Below, piece after piece: positions 18,246 to 27,010 of a stretch of DNA of 64,000 bases. Location: NCBI RefSeq assembly GCF_039414295.1, contig NZ_JBCITM010000001.1, forward strand, positions 1 to 64,000, read 5' to 3'. The notes beneath the pieces are model-generated. The model did no database searches. It had not been told where the DNA came from and saw only the letters and a program-made list of their open reading frames with translations. The translations under genes were made by a program, and so were the position numbers. The stretch's first letter is position 1; each line of letters starts with the position of its first letter. The DNA comes from Anoxynatronum sibiricum (GTDB lineage Bacteria > Bacillota > Clostridia > Peptostreptococcales > Tindalliaceae).

Positions 18246-19355
18246 ATGAAAGTGGACCGATATGTCATGTGGGTAACTTTGATTGTGATCTATCTTTTAG
18301 TGCTGGTCAATGGATTGTTGGTGCTCACGACAGTTGAGCTGAAACTCAGTGACCGGCGAAGGTATAAAAAATATCAACAAATGTATCAGAGAATGCTGCC
18401 CCAACTGCAGGCATATGTGAATAATCAGGTGCAGGATACAAAAACCATTATGTATGATGGTGATGAGATGAAAACCCAGGTAATGTTGGAGTTGCTCCAG
18501 GGATCAGTGAAGCTTGACCCAATACAGATGAGGCAGGTCTGTGAGGCACTGGGATATGTGGAGGGTGTACTGAGAAAAACGAAGGACCATGCCTTGGAGA
18601 TGAAGCATGTAAAACAGTTGGGGGTAATGCGATCACCAAAGGCTTTTGAAGTGTTGATGAGCCAGATACAAAGTGAAGACTTTGAAATGATGTATCAGTC
18701 TTGCTATGCCATTTCACTGCTGCCACTGGAAGATACCCAAGTGAAGGGTTATGTGGAAAAACTGTTGGCTGCAGATATAATGAGGGATCGGACGATCGAA
18801 ATGCTAAACAACCTGTCCTTGGAAACTTCAGTTTACTGGCGATTTCTTGAAAAAGCAGAAACCGAACTGGAAAGAGTGATATTTATGAGGGTCCTTGAAA
18901 ACAGACTGGATGCGGCGGATGATGAAATTATCCATCGCATCTTGGCCGCGATGGAAGATGAGGCGTGTTCTAAGGAAGTGCGCATAGCCTCAGTAGTGGC
19001 CATTGGATCCTCGAAAGCTTCTTATGTGTTGCCCCGTTTATTGGAACGATATTTGAAAGAAGAAGCCTGGGAGGTGCGGGCGGCTATTGCAAAGGCGATG
19101 CACCATTTTTCAGTTGATGAGTCAAACAAACTGATTGGACTGCTGAAACAAATGCTCTATGATTCCAGCTGGTGGGTACGCTTTAATGCAGCAGAGGTGC
19201 TGGCCCGGAAGGGTCTTGTGGGCATTGATGCTCTGGTGGATATTTCTCTCAATAACCAAGATCAACATGCAGCCGATTTAGCATATTACATTCTTGATGC
19301 CAACCAGTCGGTATACCAAACCATTCAGAAGACGGAGGTGGAGGAAGTTGAGTGA
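18246..19355 (+). CDS. Membrane-anchored HEAT-repeat protein
   Basis: One N-terminal membrane helix (MWVTLIVIYLLVLVNGLLVL) is followed by a cytoplasmic alpha-helical region. Repeated ~30-residue units such as EVRIASVVAIGSSKASYVL, EVRAAIAKAMHHF and WVRFNAAEVLARKG are typical of HEAT/PBS-lyase repeats, which serve as protein scaffolds. The start is uncertain. ATG 18246 is only two bases after AAAGGGG, GTG 18252 has better spacing, and TTG 18219 overlaps the previous stop. The C-terminus overlaps the GT2 start by eight bases, indicating translational coupling. Its likely role is assembling or regulating the synthase complex. Confidence 0.8.
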   Translation: MKVDRYVMWVTLIVIYLLVLVNGLLVLTTVELKLSDRRRYKKYQQMYQRMLPQLQAYVNNQVQDTKTIMYDGDEMKTQVMLELLQGSVKLDPIQMRQVCEALGYVEGVLRKTKDHALEMKHVKQLGVMRSPKAFEVLMSQIQSEDFEMMYQSCYAISLLPLEDTQVKGYVEKLLAADIMRDRTIEMLNNLSLETSVYWRFLEKAETELERVIFMRVLENRLDAADDEIIHRILAAMEDEACSKEVRIASVVAIGSSKASYVLPRLLERYLKEEAWEVRAAIAKAMHHFSVDESNKLIGLLKQMLYDSSWWVRFNAAEVLARKGLVGIDALVDISLNNQDQHAADLAYYILDANQSVYQTIQKTEVEEVE

Positions 19356-20745
19356 CGTGATCAGCAAAACCATTGTCATTTACAGCATGCTCCTCTTTGG
19401 CTATTTTCTATTGGTGAACGGTTTGTATATCAGCCTCATAGGGTACTCGTGGCAAAGGCTTCGCACTTTTGTCAAAATCATTCAATCGGATATGACGCTG
19501 GTCAGCGGGTATACGAAGCCCATTTCATTGCTGGTGCCTGCCTATAATGAAGAAGCCACTATCATTGACAACATTCAATCTCTACTAAACCTGGACTACC
19601 CCCAATATGAAGTCTTAGTGGTGAATGACGGTTCCAGTGATGATACGCTGAAGCAAGTGATCCAGCATTATAAGCTGAGAAGAATTGACGTAGAGATTAA
19701 CATGGCTGTTCCCTGCAATGAAATTCGGGGGGTGTATTCTTCTTTTGAACTGCCGGAGCTGGTGCTGGTGGATAAGGTGAATGGTGGAAAATCGGATGCG
19801 CTGAATGCTGGGATCAATGTATCCCGCTACCCTCTTTTTTGTGCGATTGACGCAGACAGTGTCATTGAAAAAGATGCCCTTTTTCGTTTGGTGAAACCAT
19901 TTTTAAAATATCCAGAAACGGTTGCTGTGGGGGGGATTGTCCGCATAGCAAATGGGTGCCGCATTGAAAATGGCGTTGTTAAACAAGCGGCGATTCCCCG
20001 AAAGCTGATTGAAAAGTTTCAAACAGTGGAGTATTATCGTGCTTTTCTCACAAGTCGCGTCGGCTGGCAGGAAATGAACGCCCTTCTGATTATTTCCGGT
20101 GCTTTTGGACTTTTCAGTAAATCAGCCGTTGTAGATGTGGGCGGGTATGAAAAAACCATTGGTGAAGACATGGAACTGACTGTTCGGATGCATGAGCGCT
20201 ATCGCAGAGAGAAAAAATCGTATCGAGTTGATTTTGCATCAGATGCAGTGTGCTGGACACAGGCGCCAGACAACCTGAAAAGCTTGAGAATTCAGCGGGT
20301 GAGGTGGCATAGAGGGTTGGCGGATGCACTGATCAAACATCGGGTGATGCTGTTCAACCCCAAGTATGGAACTGTGGGTATGCTGGCAATGCCTTACTTT
20401 TTCTTTGTGGAGCTGCTTGGTCCTGTGATAGAATTCATCGGTTACTTAGTGCTGGCCCTGGCACTCTATCAGGGGACTTATTCCATGGTGATGGTATACA
20501 TATTTGTCATGGCGTATTTATTTGGGCTTTTCTTCTCTTTTTCCGGCATATTTTTTGAAGAGGTGGCGTACCGGAGGTATAAGTGGGTCAGCAGTGTGGT
20601 TACTTTATTTGGAATTAGCCTGCTGGAGCAAATTGTCTACCGACAGCTGACGGTAGTGTGGCGAGTCAGTTCTTTTTTCAACTATCGGAAAGGAAGCAAA
20701 CAGTGGGGGAACATAGAACGCAGAAGGTTTAATGAAAAGACATAA
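19348..20745 (+). CDS. Family 2 processive glycosyltransferase (polysaccharide synthase)
   Basis: This membrane synthase has an N-terminal helix, a cytosolic GT-A domain and about four C-terminal helices. The catalytic signature is complete: NDGSSDDT with Asp94, DADS with Asp168/Asp170, GEDME with the base Asp274, and QRVRW (316-320). It would polymerise a sugar nucleotide and extrude the chain, like BcsA, IcaA or YdaM. No PilZ domain is present, so c-di-GMP would have to act elsewhere, for example through the riboswitch at 13.4 kb. TTG 19348 is preferred because GGAGGTGGAGGA lies directly upstream and it overlaps the HEAT gene's stop. Polymer identity is unknown. Confidence 0.9.
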   Translation: MSDVISKTIVIYSMLLFGYFLLVNGLYISLIGYSWQRLRTFVKIIQSDMTLVSGYTKPISLLVPAYNEEATIIDNIQSLLNLDYPQYEVLVVNDGSSDDTLKQVIQHYKLRRIDVEINMAVPCNEIRGVYSSFELPELVLVDKVNGGKSDALNAGINVSRYPLFCAIDADSVIEKDALFRLVKPFLKYPETVAVGGIVRIANGCRIENGVVKQAAIPRKLIEKFQTVEYYRAFLTSRVGWQEMNALLIISGAFGLFSKSAVVDVGGYEKTIGEDMELTVRMHERYRREKKSYRVDFASDAVCWTQAPDNLKSLRIQRVRWHRGLADALIKHRVMLFNPKYGTVGMLAMPYFFFVELLGPVIEFIGYLVLALALYQGTYSMVMVYIFVMAYLFGLFFSFSGIFFEEVAYRRYKWVSSVVTLFGISLLEQIVYRQLTVVWRVSSFFNYRKGSKQWGNIERRRFNEKT

Positions 20746-20781
20746 ATGGTCCTGCATGAAGCTGAAAAGGAGGATGTGGAG

Positions 20782-21225
20782 ATGACTTTACAAACGGTAC
20801 TTGATGCACTGGTGACGTCAGAATATGATGCTGGAGCAGTTTATGAGATCATTGCAAGCCGGAACGAGGGTGACGTGGCAAGCACCTCCTTGGTTTTTGC
20901 TGAACAAGAAAGGCAGCATGCTCAGCGCATCAAGTCTTTGATTGAACATAGGGGTGATCTGAATCAGCAGGTGAGTGATGAAGTAGGCCAGCGGCTGATG
21001 ATCTACCTGAAAGAAAGTGACTCAAAAATCGAAGCAGCTGCTGCCTCACGGAAGCAGTTATTTCGGCATGCACTGAAAATGGAAAAAGACAGCATTGCAC
21101 TTTATCAGGCAATTGCCAAACTGTTTGAACTGGGATCTGTCGGAAGAAGGCAATTTGAAGACTTGGTTAAAGAAGAGCAAACCCATATGTATTTTGTCCT
21201 TAAGCAGCTTCATGATATGGAATAG
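20782..21225 (+). CDS. Rubrerythrin-like ferritin-fold protein
   Basis: The 147-residue all-helical protein resembles the erythrin domain: EQERQH and EEQTH supply the two ExxH motifs and EKDSIALY a further acidic ligand, as expected for a di-iron four-helix bundle. The C-terminal rubredoxin domain of classical rubrerythrin is absent. Such proteins reduce peroxide or handle iron in anaerobes. ATG 20782 follows AAAGGAGG. It starts 36 bases after the GT2 gene and may share its transcript. The 230 bases that follow hold no recognisable gene. Confidence 0.8.
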   Translation: MTLQTVLDALVTSEYDAGAVYEIIASRNEGDVASTSLVFAEQERQHAQRIKSLIEHRGDLNQQVSDEVGQRLMIYLKESDSKIEAAAASRKQLFRHALKMEKDSIALYQAIAKLFELGSVGRRQFEDLVKEEQTHMYFVLKQLHDME

Positions 21226-21455
21226 GCAAACATCCCTGAGAGAGGGAGCAAAGGAAAGATGGATTTCTTGTCATGGAGGATTTCAGCTGCTGTCTTTTTT
21301 GACAGAAGCTCACCATTGGCTGGATCATATTGGTTGGATCTTAAGAAAAGAAATGGTTGGAGACACCGGTGCGCTAATATGATAAAAAGAAACAGAGAGG
21401 TTATGCAATAGATGCCAAAAGACAGGTCTTGCCATGAAAAAGGGGGAGTCATCCA

Positions 21456-22580
21456 ATGAATATCAACGATTTTAAACTGGAATGCTATTTTGGAAAATAT
21501 GAGTTTACCGCACCTTATCTGCTGACCCAGTCAGACTGTGAATCCATGTCAACAAAGGCACTGCTGGCATTGGAGCCTGGTGCAGAGGAAGCCTTTTTAA
21601 ACCAGTGGCTGGGGTACACGGAAACCTGGGGAGATCCTGAGCTGCGAAACCTGATTGCTGCCCTTTATCAGAATATGACGGCAGCGGATGTGCTGGCATT
21701 CCATGGCGCCCAAGAAGCCATTTTCGGGTACATGAACGTGATGCTGGAGGAAGGGGATCACATGATCGCCATGTTTCCCAATTACCAGTCTGCCTACGAG
21801 GTGGCCAATTCTATTCCAAACTGCGAGTGCTCCAAATGGTATATTCGAGATAATGGCACCGGGTGGGTGATGGATTTTGATGAGCTGGAAGCCTTGATCA
21901 AGCCCAACACAAAGCTTATTGCGGTCACTTCTCCCAATAACCCGACAGGCTATACCTTTACCAACGATGAAATCAAGCGGCTGTGTGCTATCTGTGAAAA
22001 GCACGACATTTACCTGTTCGCTGACGAAGTATACAAAGGGCTGGAGCTGGAGGGGGAAAAGCGGGACTGGATGGCAGATCATTATGCCAAATGCGTCTCC
22101 TTGGGAGTCATGTCCAAGGCTTACGGCCTTGCTGGTCTTCGGGTGGGATGGTTGGTGTCAAAGGATCACGAGACGCTGGAAAAAGTGGTGAAGTTTAAGC
22201 ACTACATGAGCATTTGCAATTCTGCCCCTTCAGAGTTTCTGGCAAAAGTGGCACTGAAGCACGGCGAAGTATTGCTGGAGCGGAACCGACAGATCATCAG
22301 GGATAATATGAAAGTGGTGGATGCCTTCTTCCACAGATATCCCCAACTCTTTGAGAAAAAACCCATTACCTGCGGGCCCGTTGCCTATCATAAGCTTCTT
22401 TTGGACATGCCGGTGAAGACGTTTTGCCAGATGGCCGTTGACAGGAAGGGTGTGCTCCTGCTGCCTTCAGAGATTTACGATATGGAAGACCAGTATTTTC
22501 GAATGGGGTATGGCCGCAAAAATGTGCCGGAAAGCTTGGCAAAGTTTGAAGAGTTCCTCATTGAGGAAAAATTGGTATAA
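21456..22580 (+). CDS. PLP-dependent aminotransferase, class I/II
   Basis: The 374-residue fold-type I enzyme has SPNNPTGYTF, the cofactor aspartate region YLFADEVYKG, and the Schiff-base lysine Lys221 in MSKAYGLAGLRVGW. The length suits aspartate-type or capreomycidine-synthase-like aminotransferases. The substrate is unassigned. ATG 21456 follows a GGGGG-type site at about seven bases. The downstream neighbours, an ornithine-cyclodeaminase-family enzyme and a MocR regulator, suggest a small amino-acid catabolic or biosynthetic unit. Confidence 0.88.
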   Translation: MNINDFKLECYFGKYEFTAPYLLTQSDCESMSTKALLALEPGAEEAFLNQWLGYTETWGDPELRNLIAALYQNMTAADVLAFHGAQEAIFGYMNVMLEEGDHMIAMFPNYQSAYEVANSIPNCECSKWYIRDNGTGWVMDFDELEALIKPNTKLIAVTSPNNPTGYTFTNDEIKRLCAICEKHDIYLFADEVYKGLELEGEKRDWMADHYAKCVSLGVMSKAYGLAGLRVGWLVSKDHETLEKVVKFKHYMSICNSAPSEFLAKVALKHGEVLLERNRQIIRDNMKVVDAFFHRYPQLFEKKPITCGPVAYHKLLLDMPVKTFCQMAVDRKGVLLLPSEIYDMEDQYFRMGYGRKNVPESLAKFEEFLIEEKLV

Positions 22581-22591
22581 GCATTGAAGAC

Positions 22592-22630
22592 TGCGGCAAA
22601 TAAGGTCAGAGGGTGACTTTATTTGCCGCA
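22592..22630. repeat. Perfect 12-bp inverted repeat between two enzyme genes
   Basis: TGCGGCAAATAA (22592-22603) and TTATTTGCCGCA (22619-22630) form a perfect stem with a 15-base loop, with no T-tract after it. It lies between the aminotransferase stop and the next gene's ribosome site, and could be an operator, an mRNA processing or stabilising hairpin, or a weak terminator. Confidence 0.6.
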
Positions 22631-22653
22631 TCAATATTTGAGGAGGCGGTTGC

Positions 22654-23640
22654 TTGAAAACCTTATTGCTGAGTATGGAAGACGTTCAGAAAGCATTATC
22701 CATGAAAGAAGTGATAGATGTCGTCGAAGAAGGTTATCTGGCTTTCCACAGGGGAAAGGTGAGACAGCCGGAAATTGTTTCCATTGAAATGCCGGAAAAC
22801 AACGGGGAGACAGATATTAAATCATGTTATAATGAGCTGAATGAACGCATTTCGGTGAAGGTGGCCTCAGGGTTCTATAATAATGGGAAAAATAACAACT
22901 TGCCCACCATGATGGGCACCATTTTACTCTATGACGGCACCAACGGGGCCCTTCTCTGTGTCATGGACGGGAGCCTGATCACAGGTATTCGAACAGGTGC
23001 GGCAGGTGCTATTTCATCCAAACTTCTGGCACGCAAGGATGCTGCCACCGTTGCTGTTTTTGGTGCCGGGGGGCAGGCCAGAATGCAGGTGGAGGGGTTA
23101 TGCCACGTGATGAACCTGCGGGAAGTCCGGGTTTTCAGTGAAAACCGGGATGAACTGACGGGCTACCAAAAAGAGATGGAGCAACAAACAGCTGCCAGAG
23201 TGGTTGTCTGCAACAATCCTGAAGAAACCATGGCGGGATCGGATATTGTCATTACCACCACACCGGCAAAGACGCCGTATATCCATCAATCCCTTGTCAA
23301 ACCAGGCATGCATATTGTGGCCGTGGGAGCCGATATGGCAGGCAAGAATGAGTTGGACCCGGCCATCTTTAGAGGGGCTAAAATTGTCAATGACAGTATT
23401 GCCCAGTGTGTGTCCCGAGGTGAAACCAGAAATGCGCTGATGGCTGGAGTGATGACGGAATCAGACATACACGGGGAAATTGGCCAGCTTTTGGCAGGCG
23501 AGAAGGCATTGCGGGAATGTGAAAATGAAATAACCATTTTTGATACCACTGGAATGGGCATCCAGGATAATGTAACGGCAGTGATGGTCTATGAAAGAGC
23601 GCTCCAAAAAGGGCTTGGGAGCGTTTTTCAGTTTATGTGA
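22654..23640 (+). CDS. Ornithine cyclodeaminase / mu-crystallin family NAD(P)-dependent enzyme
   Basis: The 328-residue protein has the family layout: an N-terminal substrate region with ISVKVASGF, the segment LITGIRTGAAGAISSKLLAR, and a Rossmann fold with the dinucleotide motif VAVFGAGGQARMQ near 130-142. Members deaminate ornithine to proline, or act as alanine or iminoacid dehydrogenases. Residues alone do not decide which. The start is TTG 22654 with GGAGGCGG upstream. A 96-base internal segment (22905-23000) is duplicated in a remnant near 52.1 kb, evidence that this operon once had a second copy. Confidence 0.88.
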   Translation: MKTLLLSMEDVQKALSMKEVIDVVEEGYLAFHRGKVRQPEIVSIEMPENNGETDIKSCYNELNERISVKVASGFYNNGKNNNLPTMMGTILLYDGTNGALLCVMDGSLITGIRTGAAGAISSKLLARKDAATVAVFGAGGQARMQVEGLCHVMNLREVRVFSENRDELTGYQKEMEQQTAARVVVCNNPEETMAGSDIVITTTPAKTPYIHQSLVKPGMHIVAVGADMAGKNELDPAIFRGAKIVNDSIAQCVSRGETRNALMAGVMTESDIHGEIGQLLAGEKALRECENEITIFDTTGMGIQDNVTAVMVYERALQKGLGSVFQFM

Positions 23641-23664
23641 TGCGTGTGATATGGGAGAGAGATC

Positions 23665-25146
23665 ATGGCGGGCTATTCAACATCAACAAGAGTGGTTGAA
23701 CTGAGCTGGAAGCCGGACAAGGAAAGCAAAATTCCGGCTTACAGGCAAATCATTGATTATATGAGCACCAAGATCTCCAAGGGTGACTGGACCATTGGCA
23801 GTGTCTTGCCGTCACAGCGGGCAATGGCTCGCATCTTTGGCGTTAATCGCAGTACGGTGGTCATGGCACTGCAGGAACTGGAGTCATTTGGGATTATAAA
23901 GGGTGAAGTGGGCAAAGGAACACAAGTGATCAGTAACACCTGGTCGTTGCTGATGTCGGCTTCCACGCCAGACTGGAGCCAGTACTTACGATCAGGGCTT
24001 TTCAAGGAAAACATACCCACCATTCGCATGATTAACAAGATGGAGTTTGAAGAAGGCATCCTCCGTCTGGGAACGGGAGAACTGTCTCCCCGACTTTACC
24101 CGGATCAAATGATGGAAAAAGTGTTCAGCAGGCTTCCCCACGCCATTTCCTCGCTCAACTATGTGGAGCCGTTGGGGTTATTGGAGTTGCGAGAAGTGAT
24201 CTGTGAAAAGCTGAAGCAAAAGGGGATTCACTGCAAGCCAACCAACGTGCTGATTACTTCAGGGTCTCTACAGGCACTGCAGCTCATCTCAGTATCCATG
24301 CTGCACCAGGGATCTTCCATCTTTACAGAAGCACCTTCCTACATCAAATCGCTTCAGGTATTTCAATCAGCAGGAATGCGGCTCTTGGGAGTACCCATGG
24401 ACAGGGAGGGGATTCAGTACTGGAAGATTGCTTCGGAACGAACAGGCAGGGAAGAAGCCCTGTTGTACACCATCCCCACTTTTCACAATCCCACCGGATA
24501 TGTGATGTCGCCCAGAAGAAGAAAAGAACTGTTCAACTTCTGTACAGACACCCGCCTTCCCATCATCGAAGATGACGCTTATGGAGATCTCTGGATTGAT
24601 GAAGCGCCTCCCCTGCCACTGAAAAGCATGGACAAAAATGGCATGATCCTTTATGTGGGCACCATTTCCAAAAGCCTGTTTCCGGGGCTGAGGGTTGGAT
24701 GGATGGTTGGCTCTGAATCTGTGGTGGACCGGTTAGGGGATGTGAAAATGCAAATGGATTATGGTGCCAGTTCAGTCTCCCAATGGATCTTGAAAGAGAT
24801 TTTGTCAAGCGATGTGTACGATCGATACATGAACACCACTCGAAGCGCTTTGAAAAAGCGTCGAGACACCATGCTGACGGCACTGGAAACGTACTTCAGA
24901 GAGCTGGCTGATTGGGAGACACCCAAAGGTGGATTTTATATTTGGTTGACTTTGCGAAATCATATTAGTGTTGATAAGTTGTTTCGACAGGCTTTACAAG
25001 AAAAAATCCTGCTGAATCCCGGCAGTATTTATGATTTTAAAAGAAGCAACACACTTAGACTCTCTTATGCATATGTGGATGAAGATAAGATGATGGTGAG
25101 TGTGGGGAGGCTGGCAGCCATTGTGGCAACCTGCAGCATTGAATAG
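23665..25146 (+). CDS. MocR-type GntR/aminotransferase transcriptional regulator
   Basis: The 493-residue fusion has an N-terminal GntR winged helix (about 18-90: IPAYRQIIDYMSTKI, VLPSQRAMARIFGVNRSTV) and a C-terminal fold-type I aminotransferase domain. The latter has TFHNPTGYVMS, PIIEDDAYGDLW and PLP lysine Lys336 in TISKSLFPGLRVGW. MocR proteins sense PLP or its amino-acid adducts and usually control neighbouring amino-acid or B6 genes, so the upstream aminotransferase and cyclodeaminase-family genes are likely targets. It begins 24 bases after the previous stop, with GGGAGAGAT upstream. Its last ~75 bases recur in the remnant at 52.2 kb. Confidence 0.9.
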   Translation: MAGYSTSTRVVELSWKPDKESKIPAYRQIIDYMSTKISKGDWTIGSVLPSQRAMARIFGVNRSTVVMALQELESFGIIKGEVGKGTQVISNTWSLLMSASTPDWSQYLRSGLFKENIPTIRMINKMEFEEGILRLGTGELSPRLYPDQMMEKVFSRLPHAISSLNYVEPLGLLELREVICEKLKQKGIHCKPTNVLITSGSLQALQLISVSMLHQGSSIFTEAPSYIKSLQVFQSAGMRLLGVPMDREGIQYWKIASERTGREEALLYTIPTFHNPTGYVMSPRRRKELFNFCTDTRLPIIEDDAYGDLWIDEAPPLPLKSMDKNGMILYVGTISKSLFPGLRVGWMVGSESVVDRLGDVKMQMDYGASSVSQWILKEILSSDVYDRYMNTTRSALKKRRDTMLTALETYFRELADWETPKGGFYIWLTLRNHISVDKLFRQALQEKILLNPGSIYDFKRSNTLRLSYAYVDEDKMMVSVGRLAAIVATCSIE

Positions 25147-25342
25147 AATTCGGAGAAATAACACGCATGGAAACGATAGTGACCATCATCAATAACAACA
25201 GATTTATGTACACTTCACTCAAGGTGATAAATAATTGATATAATCAGAACAGGGATGATGGAAGGTCATTTGCCATGGTGTATAAGGGCAGGACAGGTAA
25301 TGCAGCTTGCTCTCGGGTGTGGGTGAAGGGAGGTTGGACGCA

Positions 25343-26176
25343 TTGAACCGGCTGCGCATTGGTGAAATGGCAAAAATGAACTGTGTCACGGTTCAAACCC
25401 TGCGGCATTATGACCAGATTGGCCTGCTGGAACCTGCCCATGTGGATGAAGAAACAGGGTACCGGTACTATGATATTCGCCAGAGTGCCAAACTGGATTT
25501 GATTCAGTATTTCAAGAGCATGGGCATGTCACTGGATAAAATCAAAGAGAAATTTGACAAGAAAGATGCCATGGTCATTCGGGAAACCCTGCGAGAGCAT
25601 CAGTCCTGGCTGGAAGAGCAAATACAGGATTATCAGCTGAAGCACAGAGCGGCGGAAAGATGTGTCCATAATCTTGACCGTTATCTGAGAGCGTCCCAAA
25701 AGGGTGCCATCAACTTGCAGCACATTCCCGATCGAAAAATTTTCTGCCATGACAGCGGTATTGACCTGTACTCCAACACACTGGATACCTATGAAATAAT
25801 GATTCGGCAGCTGAAGCAACAGGCGATCCTGCAGCATGTGCCCATGGTCTACTTTTGTAATGTGGGTACCGTTGTTCGGTACGAAGACCTGATGGCAGAC
25901 CGTTTTGTTTCAACAGAAACCTTCCTGTTCATGGACGATGGACTGATTCCCGGTGAGTTGCTGGAAACCGTGGCAGGTGGTCATTACCTGTGTGCCTATT
26001 GCTATGCCTTCGAAGAAGAATGGGATTGTGCCCAGCGGCTTTTTCAGGCGGTAAAAGAGCAGGGATATGCCATTGATGGCCATTACCTGTGTGAAGTGGT
26101 GACGGAACTGCCGTTGTTTCGTCAGGAGGAGCGGAATATGTTTATTAAATTGCAAATTAAGGTAAAAACCCCTTGA
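25343..26176 (+). CDS. MerR-family regulator with effector-binding C-terminal domain
   Basis: TTG 25343 (GGAGG nine bases upstream) gives about 277 residues. The N-terminal MerR helix-turn-helix is clear: RIGEMAKMNCVTVQTLRHYDQIGLLEP, then ETGYRYYDIRQ. A dimerisation coiled coil (about 75-110) and a GyrI/BmrR-like effector domain follow. There is no metal-binding cysteine set, so an organic effector is likelier. A textbook 19-bp-spacer MerR promoter overlaps its stop codon and faces the ferredoxin-AOR operon, making that operon the probable target. The ~200-base upstream gap has a TATAAT at 25239-25244 without a convincing -35. Confidence 0.88.
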   Translation: MNRLRIGEMAKMNCVTVQTLRHYDQIGLLEPAHVDEETGYRYYDIRQSAKLDLIQYFKSMGMSLDKIKEKFDKKDAMVIRETLREHQSWLEEQIQDYQLKHRAAERCVHNLDRYLRASQKGAINLQHIPDRKIFCHDSGIDLYSNTLDTYEIMIRQLKQQAILQHVPMVYFCNVGTVVRYEDLMADRFVSTETFLFMDDGLIPGELLETVAGGHYLCAYCYAFEEEWDCAQRLFQAVKEQGYAIDGHYLCEVVTELPLFRQEERNMFIKLQIKVKTP

Positions 26177-26203
26177 CTCTATGGTTACCATAGACTTTAT
26201 AAT
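26173..26203 (+). promoter_or_regulatory. MerR-type promoter with 19-bp spacer and palindromic operator
   Basis: TTGACT (26173-26178) and a perfect TATAAT (26198-26203) are separated by 19 bases, two more than optimal. The spacer holds the perfect palindrome CTATGGT-T-ACCATAG (26179-26193). This is the arrangement on which MerR-family activators act by twisting the DNA. The gene just upstream encodes a MerR protein, and the first gene downstream is the ferredoxin of the AOR operon. Confidence 0.85.
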
Positions 26204-26244
26204 CTGAATATAGAGAAAAGTATATCGTTAATCACGGTGATCAG

Positions 26245-26378
26245 GAATTCCGATTTCGAACGGCTCCTGTAGTGGTTCGAAACGATAGGGTCGCAAAAGT
26301 GATTTTGCTGCCTGCCATGGTGCAAAGGAATTCATTCATCACACTTCATTTTTGGGTGTGTATGGGTGAATTTTTTTT
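26245..26378 (+). promoter_or_regulatory. Structured mRNA leader with internal terminator, candidate riboswitch/attenuator
   Basis: The leader between the MerR-type promoter and the ferredoxin gene has several strong pairings: TTTCGAAC/GTTCGAAA (26254-26261 with 26274-26281), and a GCAAAA/TTTTGC hairpin capped by the GNRA-type loop GTGA (26293-26308). A GAATTC/GAATTC stem (26245-26250 with 26328-26333) could close the domain. A rho-independent terminator follows, with arms 26331-26344 and 26356-26370 and T8 at 26371-26378. The closing stem shares three bases with the terminator arm, so the two are mutually exclusive. A molybdenum/tungsten-cofactor riboswitch would suit a tungsten-enzyme operon, but I cannot confirm its consensus here. 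Confidence 0.55.
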
Positions 26379-26450
26379 ATCCCTTGCTTTAACAGGGATG
26401 ACCTGGCCCGTGGAAACCCAGAAGAATGGAAGGAGGTGGGCCCGGCAGGA

Positions 26451-26876
26451 TTGAAAAATCCGCCGGGAAAGCGTATGGCAGAGAAAATGGTAGGTCTGAA
26501 GGAAAAATGTGTGGGATGTAGGATGTGTGAGTTGGCCTGTTCCTTGAACCTGGAGACAGTTTTCAATCCTAAACTATCCAGGGTTCAGGTGGAGCGGGGA
26601 GGAAATGCCTTGGATTTGCCCCATATTTGCTTCCAGTGTGACGACGCTCCCTGTGCGGCGGCATGTCCTGTGGAAGCCATCACCATGGATGAAGTAACGG
26701 GCATCTGGCACATTGACAGAGACACCTGTACCGCTTGCGGCCTTTGTGTGGATGCCTGTCCCTACGGCGCCATGTTCATGGAGCCGGAAGGGGCTTATGC
26801 CCTGAAATGTGAAGTGTGTGAAGGCCAGTATTGCAAAACTATTTGTCCCAGTGAGGCCATTGTTCACCAGGCATAA
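26451..26876 (+). CDS. 4Fe-4S ferredoxin subunit linked to AOR
   Basis: The protein of about 141 residues carries four cysteine clusters like the electron-transfer subunits (HycB/DmsB type) that accompany molybdenum and tungsten enzymes: CVGCRMCELAC, CFQCDDAPCAAAC, CTACGLCVDAC and CEVCEGQYCKTIC. It should hold up to four [4Fe-4S] clusters and pass electrons from the AOR to a soluble acceptor. The start is uncertain: TTG 26451 is 12 bases after AAGGAGGTG, while ATG 26475 has no ribosome site. It is the first gene of the operon behind the MerR promoter and attenuated leader. Confidence 0.85.
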   Translation: MKNPPGKRMAEKMVGLKEKCVGCRMCELACSLNLETVFNPKLSRVQVERGGNALDLPHICFQCDDAPCAAACPVEAITMDEVTGIWHIDRDTCTACGLCVDACPYGAMFMEPEGAYALKCEVCEGQYCKTICPSEAIVHQA

Positions 26877-27010
26877 ACAGGATTCTGAGCTTCTGGTAAA
26901 GTGTTAACGCCATCAGATGGTTTGAATGGGTTATCCATCATCGGATAAACCTGGTTCGCAGCAAAAATGAGTCAAACATGACCAGTATAATTTGAAAGGA
27001 GTGGCGTTTC

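Noticed and set aside
18246..19355. Calling the HEAT-repeat protein a phycocyanobilin lyase because of PBS-lyase-type repeats
   Set aside because: The repeats are generic scaffold units, the protein has a membrane anchor, and it is coupled to a polysaccharide synthase in a non-photosynthetic setting.
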